A stretch of DNA of 30,324 bases, taken from positions 1-30,324 of the forward strand of contig JAQBNY010000040.1 of the NCBI GenBank assembly GCA_028288315.1, read 5' to 3'. A program made the translations under genes and the position numbers. Shown here piece by piece: positions 24,758-30,324 of this stretch. The notes beneath the pieces are model-generated. The model searched no databases. It was not told the origin of the DNA and saw only the letters and a program-made list of their open reading frames with translations. Origin of the DNA: Mucilaginibacter sp. (GTDB lineage Bacteria; Bacteroidota; Bacteroidia; Sphingobacteriales; Sphingobacteriaceae). The first letter of the stretch is position 1, and each line of letters begins with the position of its first letter.

Positions 24758-26127
24758 TTACGAAAGATCTTAATACTAATCGAATACTGCGCGGGTGTAA
24801 AAAAGTGTCACTACAATCAGTGATAAATCTTACCAAAAAATCTGATGATTATGGTTTGTTAACTTTGCAACGCAACGGAACCCAGGGAATTGATGAGTTG
24901 TTAATTCACCCCGCTAGAAAACAACCCAATAGCCCTGGAGCCCAATATCAAATTGACGGTACGAGATTCAATATTCCGTTTTTAGATAGCAACGGAAAAC
25001 CGGACTTATTAATTCTCGTGGTGCTATTGGATGTTTATTCAAAAAAAGTAGTCGGGCATACCTTAACTGAATCGGAAACTTTTCAAAGTTATTTTAAAGT
25101 AATTTCTCAGTCAATTACCGAAACAAGGTATTTGCCCGCCGAAATTTTATCAGACAATTTACCCTCTTTAAAAAGTAAAGAATGTCTGCTGTTTATGCAA
25201 AAACTTCAGAGGGCCGGTGTTATAGTAAGGCAACATGCGCCTCACAATCCTTCTGATAAGGGTTCAATTGAAAGTTGGTTTGGAATTTTCGGCCAATTAT
25301 ATTTAAAGAAGATACCAGGATATCTGGGCGATGGATTAAAAAGTAAAAGAAAATCGGGCAAAGCAAATTCAGATTTAATTCAAGAATACAAAAAGAAAAA
25401 AAATATAAGATCAAGAGCTGATCTGGAGTTATTATTACAGTCTCTTATAGTTGAATATAATTCCACATATGAATTTAAAAATTCAACCCCTAATCTATTA
25501 TTTGCCAATACTTTGATTATAAAAGGAATCAAATTAGATAGCGATTTAGTTAGGTATTTTTTATTGAAAGAGAGATCTCAAACACTAACTAAAGCCGGTT
25601 TTCATATTCAGGTAGATGGTCTAAGGTATGATTATCTCATATACGACGATAACCTTTTTTTAGCCTATAGGGATCGAAAGGTAATAATTCGATATGATAC
25701 GGGAAATATGAACAAAATATACGTTTATACACCTGATAGTTTTTTTGCAATTTTTGAGCTTGAATTACATGTTAATTTCCCTTTAGCGAGAATTGAGCAA
25801 ACTGAAGAAGAAGAAGAAGCTATTCGACAATTCACATTTGATCGATCGACGTTCAGAAGAAAACTAGTAAAGCATGTCAAGAGTGGTTCCAAATCCCAAT
25901 TAGATACTACGTCTACTCCGCTCGAATTGATTTCTGAAAAATATGATTCTAAAAATGTAGTAGATGCAGCAATAAAACAACACCATTTTCCGCAAAAAAA
26001 ACAAATTTCAAAGATTATAAAGGTCATGAATAATGATGATAGGAGGGCCGAAGCAGAAAACATTAATTTCAATATTTCACTAGAAAAAATGTTTTATGTG
26101 CAAGGAAGTAATAAACTCATTAAGTAA
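24751..26127 (+). CDS. tniA: TniA/TnsB/Mu-type DDE transposase, N-terminally short
   Basis: This 458-residue product contains the integrase-like core of the Mu/TnsB/TniA transposases: QIDGTRF (Asp69), LLDVYSKKVVGH, EILSDNLPS (Asp135) and HNPSDKGSIESWFGIFGQLY (Glu174), then the beta-barrel domain (FHIQVDGLRYDYLIYDDNLFLAYRDRKVIIRYDTGNMNKIYVY). The catalytic triad is complete. Family members are usually 550-700 residues with N-terminal DNA-binding helices before the core. Here only about 60 residues precede Asp69, and the upstream DNA is a metallophosphoesterase remnant, so the end-binding domain appears to be lost. Its stop overlaps the start of tniB by one base (TAATG). It may be inactive. Confidence 0.85.
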   Translation: MLITKDLNTNRILRGCKKVSLQSVINLTKKSDDYGLLTLQRNGTQGIDELLIHPARKQPNSPGAQYQIDGTRFNIPFLDSNGKPDLLILVVLLDVYSKKVVGHTLTESETFQSYFKVISQSITETRYLPAEILSDNLPSLKSKECLLFMQKLQRAGVIVRQHAPHNPSDKGSIESWFGIFGQLYLKKIPGYLGDGLKSKRKSGKANSDLIQEYKKKKNIRSRADLELLLQSLIVEYNSTYEFKNSTPNLLFANTLIIKGIKLDSDLVRYFLLKERSQTLTKAGFHIQVDGLRYDYLIYDDNLFLAYRDRKVIIRYDTGNMNKIYVYTPDSFFAIFELELHVNFPLARIEQTEEEEEAIRQFTFDRSTFRRKLVKHVKSGSKSQLDTTSTPLELISEKYDSKNVVDAAIKQHHFPQKKQISKIIKVMNNDDRRAEAENINFNISLEKMFYVQGSNKLIK

Positions 26128-26864
26128 TGGAAAATTATAACAATTTCACTCCCGAGGATTTTGATTTAGACCTACTTCTAAATTTTAGAAATAAAATACT
26201 AATTGAGAGTTCTAACTTTTCTACCATAAAACAAATATGTAACGAAACTTTAAAATTCTCTAGAATGTGTGCTATTGTCGCTGAACCAGGTTATGGAAAA
26301 AGTATTGCATTAGAGCACTTTGTAGGCGAAAACAAAAATATTCATTATATGGCTGTTAAAAAAACGATGTCAACAAAAGATTTTTATAACAAAATTTTAG
26401 AAGCGGCAGGATGGAGTAATAGATATCGATCAAGTAGTTTATACAGCATTATTGAAAGCATCGGATATTATTTGGCTCAATCGTCAGGTAAACATCTGAT
26501 AATAATTGACGAAGCAGGAAAGCTTAATCATAAACAGCGTTTATGTTTACATGACTTACGAGATGCTGTTAAAAATAATACAGGTATTATATTAGCTGGG
26601 CCAAAATATTTCCAAAATGAAATTCTTGCTCAAAAGAAAAATGATATAGAAGGAATTCCAGAATTGTTACGACGTATAGATATGTTTATTGAATTGCAAC
26701 CACCGACAACTATTGAGAAAAGGGAATTATTTAAACTAAATGGATTTAGAAATCAGTCCTTAATAAACAGTGTTTTAAAAAATTGCGTACACTTAGGCGA
26801 TGTTTATAACGTAGTAGAAAATTTTGCAATACTTGCATTGAGAATGCAGGATAATGTGGAATAA
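26127..26864 (+). CDS. tniB: TniB/TnsC/MuB-type AAA ATPase
   Basis: The 245-residue ATPase has Walker A in AEPGYGKS (residues 52-59), Walker B in HLIIIDEA (123-130), the sensor strand GIILAGPKYF (153-162) and IPELLRRID with likely trans-acting arginines. TniB and TnsC proteins assemble on target DNA, choose the insertion site and activate the transposase. Length is within the family range and the gene seems intact. It is coupled to tniA by a one-base overlap. The right end follows 16 bases after the stop. Residues 156-199 are the part repeated at 22274-22404, and about 156-240 are the part seen at 18889. Confidence 0.9.
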   Translation: MENYNNFTPEDFDLDLLLNFRNKILIESSNFSTIKQICNETLKFSRMCAIVAEPGYGKSIALEHFVGENKNIHYMAVKKTMSTKDFYNKILEAAGWSNRYRSSSLYSIIESIGYYLAQSSGKHLIIIDEAGKLNHKQRLCLHDLRDAVKNNTGIILAGPKYFQNEILAQKKNDIEGIPELLRRIDMFIELQPPTTIEKRELFKLNGFRNQSLINSVLKNCVHLGDVYNVVENFAILALRMQDNVE

Positions 26865-26880
26865 TATTTAAAAAGGCTAT

Positions 26881-26920
26881 ACAATTCGTTTTATTAACAT
26901 AGTATATTTCGTTTTGGACA
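26881..26920 (-). mobile_element. Transposon right end, unit 3 (outer end of the island)
   Basis: Read inward on the minus strand, TGTCCAAAACGAAATATACT is the terminal site. A second site with AAAACGAATTGT lies 23 bp inside. Three more bases outside (26921-26923) extend the match with the left end to TGTTGTC. The site spacing of 23 bp here against 41 bp on the left makes the ends asymmetric, as in Tn7-like elements. Confidence 0.82.
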
Positions 26921-27015
26921 ACACATATGCTTGACAAATTGCTGATGATTATATCCTAAATGCAATCATAATGGTTTTTTTCTCATAATTAACATTATGT
27001 TAAGTAATAATTTAC

Positions 27016-27050
27016 ATCATAAGCCCACATATTAGATGTGGGCTTATGAT
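27016..27050 (-). terminator. Intrinsic terminator of the gyrA-TPR operon
   Basis: A perfect 15-bp stem, ATCATAAGCCCACAT and its complement, has a five-base loop (ATTAG). It lies nine bases after the stop of the TPR gene on the minus strand. A long T run is missing, but stem strength and position support the call. Confidence 0.75.
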
Positions 27051-27058
27051 AATGTCTC

Positions 27059-28306
27059 CTATTTAAGATCTGCTATCTGTTTGTTGATCTTAGCTATATT
27101 AACAGCATCTTGCTTTCCTTTATAGTAAGTAAGCAAATTATTTAATGCCTCTGGCGATTTTGGATTAAGCTCAACTGCTTTAAGCAAATATGGTTTGGCT
27201 ATTTCAAACTGGGCTTTTGCCTTTGTCATTGCTGCATCGTATTCTTTTTGTTTTGTAGCAGGCAGTTTAGCTGCAGCGTTATACATATCAATTGCCGGGC
27301 TAATAACTACATAACCCAGGCTCATATTGGCTTCAAAGTAGTTTGGATCTACTTCTATAGCTTTTTTGAACATTTCTGCGGCTTTAGTAAAATCTTGTGA
27401 TTTTTTTAATAGCAAGGCATTCTTTGCAGCTACATCCTTTGTTTTTAAAGCTTGTTCTCCTTCTGTATCACCATTTATCATATAAACCAATCCGGCAGAG
27501 TAATAAAGCTCTTTGTTTTTTGGATTCGCAGCAATAGCAGCCAATGTTCTGTCAAGTAATTCTTTTGATTTACCTAACTGCAAGCTCATCGCAATTTCAT
27601 TTCTTCTGAAATCAGAATTTGAAGGGTATTTGGCCAAAGCTGCAGTAACTGTTTTTAAAGCACTTGCTGTGTCTTTATTCATCAGGTAAATAGATGTCAA
27701 GTCACTATAAATACGCTCAGCGCCTGAATATTTGGTGGTTACAAGTTTGCTGTAATTATCAGCTGCGGCAGCATAGTTTTTTGCATTTAAAGCTGCAAGG
27801 CCAGTATAATAAATAGCTGTAGTATCCTCAGGTGCAGCTTGACGGTAATAATCAAACGATTTATATGCATCCTCGAATTTACCTGTTTGGTATTCTTTAA
27901 CCCCTTTGTTTAATTGATAATTTGCTAAAACAATATAAGCATTATCAGTAAGCTTTTTAAATTCCCCTTTCGCATCGGTTTCCTTTGCTTTTTTTAAGGC
28001 ATCGTTAGCAGCATTAAACAAAGGTAATGATGTTGCTGGCACTGTATCAGTAAGTGCATATGAAGCATATATAGCGCTTTTTAAGGCATAAGTTTGTGGC
28101 AATGTGGCTGTTTTTTCATTAGCAGCAGCTTTATCAATAGCTGTTTTTGCAGCGTTTAGGCTTGGCATGGCTAATGCCGGCTGAGCTGATCTGAATGCTT
28201 CATACTTATCATAGTTGCTTTGCGCGTTGCTCAACTCTCCTTTTTGTGCAAAAGTAGTTGCAGTCATTAAGCCTAATAGACCCGTCATCAAAAATTTGAT
28301 TTTCAT
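27059..28306 (-). CDS. Exported TPR-repeat protein 1
   Basis: The 415-residue protein begins with a signal peptide (MKIKFLMTGLLGLMTATTFAQ) and continues as a helical solenoid of tetratricopeptide repeats. Repeats are visible as YQTGKFEDAYKSFDYYRQAAPEDTTAIYYTGLAAL, LYYSAGLVYMINGDTEGEQAL, MFKKAIEVDPNYFEANMSLGYV and LLKAVELNPKSPEALNNLLTYY. It probably acts in the periplasm or at the envelope as a scaffold. It follows the second TPR gene in the gyrA operon with a 69-base gap and ends at a terminator. No enzyme activity is suggested. Confidence 0.88.
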   Translation of the reverse strand: MKIKFLMTGLLGLMTATTFAQKGELSNAQSNYDKYEAFRSAQPALAMPSLNAAKTAIDKAAANEKTATLPQTYALKSAIYASYALTDTVPATSLPLFNAANDALKKAKETDAKGEFKKLTDNAYIVLANYQLNKGVKEYQTGKFEDAYKSFDYYRQAAPEDTTAIYYTGLAALNAKNYAAAADNYSKLVTTKYSGAERIYSDLTSIYLMNKDTASALKTVTAALAKYPSNSDFRRNEIAMSLQLGKSKELLDRTLAAIAANPKNKELYYSAGLVYMINGDTEGEQALKTKDVAAKNALLLKKSQDFTKAAEMFKKAIEVDPNYFEANMSLGYVVISPAIDMYNAAAKLPATKQKEYDAAMTKAKAQFEIAKPYLLKAVELNPKSPEALNNLLTYYKGKQDAVNIAKINKQIADLK

Positions 28307-28375
28307 TAGTAGTTGTTTTTAATGGTAATAGTGTAATATCAGCAATACTATACTGATAAATGTTTTTATAGTGTG

Positions 28376-29488
28376 TTAGTTAGTAAACTGTTCTAATTTG
28401 TCGTTAATTCTTTTCAATTGGTTTTGATTACCTGTTTTGGTATAAGCTAGTTGCAAGAGTTCAAGGCATTTTTTATCACCAGGTAACATTTCATTTGCCT
28501 TTTCAAGCCATAAAATAGCACTTGTTATGTTTTTTTCGTTGTCATTATTTTTCAAAGTGCTCTTTTTAAAATATAACAACCCTAAATTTAGTACCGGCTC
28601 ATAAGCTGCCCCGTTCAGTTCAATTGTACGCAGGTATAAAGACTCTGCTTTATCGTATTCGTTTAAATGATCATAGCAATTTGCTGCTACAAATGTAACA
28701 TCGGCATTGTTGCTGTTGTTATCAATCAGCTCTCCCAATAAAGGTTCTAACGATTTATAGTCTCTTTTGTTATTATAAATATTCGCCTCATCCTGCAATA
28801 ATTGCTTATCAGCCGGGAGCAATTTTCTTCCCTTTTTTATTACCTGTAATGCTTTTGCAGTATCGCCCATTGATTTATATACAGATGCAGCAGCCTCCAG
28901 ATATTCAATTTTTGTGCTATCAGTGTTAATTAAATTGCCATAATATTTTGCAGCATCCTGCAGCTTACCCTGTTTGTTGCTTGCAAAAGCGATATATGAA
29001 TTAATTGACTTAAAATCTGGTGAGTACTTTTTTGCTTGCTGAAATGATGTTGAAGCTTTAGCAAAATCGCCATTAAGGGTAAAAAAGAACCCTTTTCGTA
29101 TATAAGCATTAGTAAGACAACGCCTGGAGTAATCTAATTCTGATTGGTATTGATATGCCTTTTGCTTAGCCGACATTTTATCATATAAATTTGCCGTCTG
29201 ATCAAGGAAACCCTCGGGTTGGTTGAGTTTGTTCAATGAATCGGTATACAGAATACTTGAATTTACAATAAGCCTGTATACGTTTTTCTCAATATCTGAT
29301 GAATCAGACCGGGTTACGATTAAGCTATCGGCAGATTTTTTTGCATTCGCTAAAAATTTAAGATCGTTTTTTTGCTTATAAAAAGCAAGGTTGTTTACTA
29401 CAACCTTAAGTGCTTCTTTTTGTGCAAAAGCAAAAGATGTAGTAAACAACGCTAAAACTAATAACCCTATTTTACGGCTATGCTTCAT
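28376..29488 (-). CDS. Exported TPR-repeat protein 2
   Basis: The 370-residue protein has a signal peptide (MKHSRKIGLLVLALFTTSFAFAQ) and TPR helices through most of its length, for example FTLNGDFAKASTSFQQAKKYSPDF, GKLQDAAKYYGNLINTDSTKIEYLEAAASVYKSMGDTAKAL and HLNEYDKAESLYLRTIELNGAAYEPVLNLGLLYFKKS. It starts three bases after the gyrA stop, which suggests translational coupling. The layout resembles TPR protein 1 closely, so the two may be old duplicates or partners. Function unknown. Confidence 0.87.
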   Translation of the reverse strand: MKHSRKIGLLVLALFTTSFAFAQKEALKVVVNNLAFYKQKNDLKFLANAKKSADSLIVTRSDSSDIEKNVYRLIVNSSILYTDSLNKLNQPEGFLDQTANLYDKMSAKQKAYQYQSELDYSRRCLTNAYIRKGFFFTLNGDFAKASTSFQQAKKYSPDFKSINSYIAFASNKQGKLQDAAKYYGNLINTDSTKIEYLEAAASVYKSMGDTAKALQVIKKGRKLLPADKQLLQDEANIYNNKRDYKSLEPLLGELIDNNSNNADVTFVAANCYDHLNEYDKAESLYLRTIELNGAAYEPVLNLGLLYFKKSTLKNNDNEKNITSAILWLEKANEMLPGDKKCLELLQLAYTKTGNQNQLKRINDKLEQFTN

Positions 29489-29491
29489 TAA

Positions 29492-30324
29492 TTATTCTTC
29501 TGTTATATCGTCCTCGTCAGCAGGCTTCTCTCCTGCTGCATCTGTATCAATTTCAGTGTCCGGATGGATAGGTAGTTCCATATCAATACCGGCTTCAATA
29601 TCAGCATCTGTAGCTTCAGCAATTGCTTTATCTTCAATAGCCTCTGCAACAATTGCTTCATCTAACTCCTCTTCATCATCATGCTCAATTTTGGCAACCG
29701 ATGCAATCTCGTCATTACCTTTAAGTGTAATTAGTCTCACACCTTGTGTAGCACGGCCCATAGTACGTAACTCGCTGATAGCAATACGGATGATAATACC
29801 TGATTTATTGATGATCATCAGATCCTCTTTATCAGTAACACCTTTTATGGCAACAAGTTTTCCGGTTTTATCAGTAATATTAAGCGTTTTTACACCCTTA
29901 CCGCCACGGTTAGTTACCCTATAGTCATCAATATCGGTACGTTTACCATAACCTTTTTCTGATACAACAAGTACGGTAGTTTCTTTATCATCAATACTGA
30001 TCATACCAACAACCTCGTCATTATCGCTATCAAGGCTTATACCCCTCACTCCTGTTGCTGTACGGCCCATTGGTCTTACAGTTGATTCGTTAAAGCGTAT
30101 TGCACGGCCAGATTGCAATGCCATCACAATTTCACTGCTGCCTGTGGTTAAAGTAGCTTCTAATAATGAGTCGCCCTCGTTAATGTTAATAGCATTGATA
30201 CCATTAGCACGCGGACGGGAATATGCCTCTAAAGATGTTTTTTTGATAACACCTTTGCGGGTACACATAATAATAAAGTTATTCTCCAGGTATTCTTTAT
30301 CCTTAAGCGATTTTAGCTTGATGT
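29492..30324 (-). CDS. gyrA: DNA gyrase subunit A, C-terminal part
   Basis: The frame is open to the window edge, reading IKLKSLKDKEYLENNFIIMC before MCTRKGVIKKTSLEAYSRPR, so the true start lies outside. The visible 277 codons cover the C-terminal beta-pinwheel that wraps DNA. Its repeated blades are clear: ALQSGRAIRFNESTVRPMGRTATGVRGI, VVSEKGYGKRTDIDDYRVTNRGGKGVKTL and IINKSGIIIRIAISELRTMGRATQGVRLI. The protein ends with a long acidic tail (DDEEELDEAIV...DEDDITEE). Gyrase introduces negative supercoils using ATP. The blade motif QRGGxG (GyrA box) is not in the visible part, where NRGGKG is the nearest sequence. Two TPR genes follow in the same operon. Confidence 0.95.
   Translation of the reverse strand, partial: IKLKSLKDKEYLENNFIIMCTRKGVIKKTSLEAYSRPRANGINAININEGDSLLEATLTTGSSEIVMALQSGRAIRFNESTVRPMGRTATGVRGISLDSDNDEVVGMISIDDKETTVLVVSEKGYGKRTDIDDYRVTNRGGKGVKTLNITDKTGKLVAIKGVTDKEDLMIINKSGIIIRIAISELRTMGRATQGVRLITLKGNDEIASVAKIEHDDEEELDEAIVAEAIEDKAIAEATDADIEAGIDMELPIHPDTEIDTDAAGEKPADEDDITEE

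Larger units (their letters stand above)
17906..26920 (+). mobile_element. Tandem array of TniA/TniB-type transposon-derived units
   Basis: About 9 kb are bounded by TGTCCAAAAC at 17906 and its inverted counterpart GTTTTGGACA ending at 26920. Inside, left-end copies recur in the same orientation at 19219, 19311 and 22480, and tniB sequence recurs three times (18889, 22274, 26127). I read this as three units: hydrolase (17906-about 19218), S41 peptidase plus AraC (19311-22479) and nuclease plus tniA-tniB (22480-26920). The ends (5'-TGT) and two-gene DDE transposase/AAA ATPase module are those of the Tn7/Tn5053/Mu superfamily. No clear 5-bp target duplication is visible around the outer ends or around unit 3. 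Confidence 0.75.

Noticed and set aside
22472..26928. Target-site duplication around unit 3
   Set aside because: If the ends are TGTTGTC, the flanks are CATTT and CATAT, which match at four of five bases. This is not good enough to call.

Overview
The window looks like a chromosomal segment of a Bacteroidota bacterium, most likely a Sphingobacteriaceae such as Mucilaginibacter or Pedobacter. The reasons are the modest GC content, a promoter of the Bacteroidetes type (TTG-N19-TAnnTTTG), a TonB-receptor plus surface-lipoprotein nutrient uptake operon, and the gene families present (DUF6580, CrtA-like monooxygenase, AlbA_2, DUF4442). No rRNA, tRNA or CRISPR array was seen.

Positions 1-17812 are mostly ordinary chromosome. 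The 3' end of rplT and its terminator face a convergent SRPBCC membrane-associated protein. A cobalamin riboswitch at about 1288-1475 then leads an uptake operon: a BtuB-like TonB receptor, a BtuG-like beta-propeller lipoprotein and a DUF6580 membrane protein, closed by a strong terminator. After it come a sirtuin lacking the zinc cysteines, a Dph6/COG2102-like PP-loop ATPase, a CrtA-like monooxygenase with a small companion, then a free-methionine-sulfoxide reductase, an alpha/beta hydrolase and a 3-methyladenine glycosylase in one cluster, and a PNPOx-like stress protein. A kynU-bestrophin-histone deacetylase-like operon follows. A minus-strand group (MATE, AlbA_2, GNAT, DUF4442), a small Thr-rich lipoprotein and an SDR complete this part.

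Positions 17906-26920 form an accessory island that I read as a tandem array of three units derived from one family of TniA/TniB (Tn7/Tn5053/Mu-like) transposons. Each unit starts with a left end: TGTCYAAAAC, then a second AAAACRAA site exactly 41 bp further in. Each carries different cargo and then all or part of tniB. Unit 1 has an alpha/beta hydrolase, a tniB 3' fragment and a partial right end. Unit 2 has an S41 peptidase, an AraC regulator and a tniB fragment. Unit 3 has a 573-aa PD-(D/E)XK-like nuclease, an N-terminally short tniA, an intact tniB and the only full right end. The two tniB fragments start at essentially the same codon (LAGPKYF), although one is nearly identical to the intact gene and the other is diverged. 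Two pieces resembling a metallophosphoesterase gene also lie in the island.

Positions 27016-30324 return to chromosome. A terminator closes a minus-strand operon of the gyrA 3' part followed by two exported TPR proteins.

The most interesting item is the island: a nested or tandem cargo-cassette arrangement with shared ends, apparently served by a single surviving transposition module that may itself be damaged.
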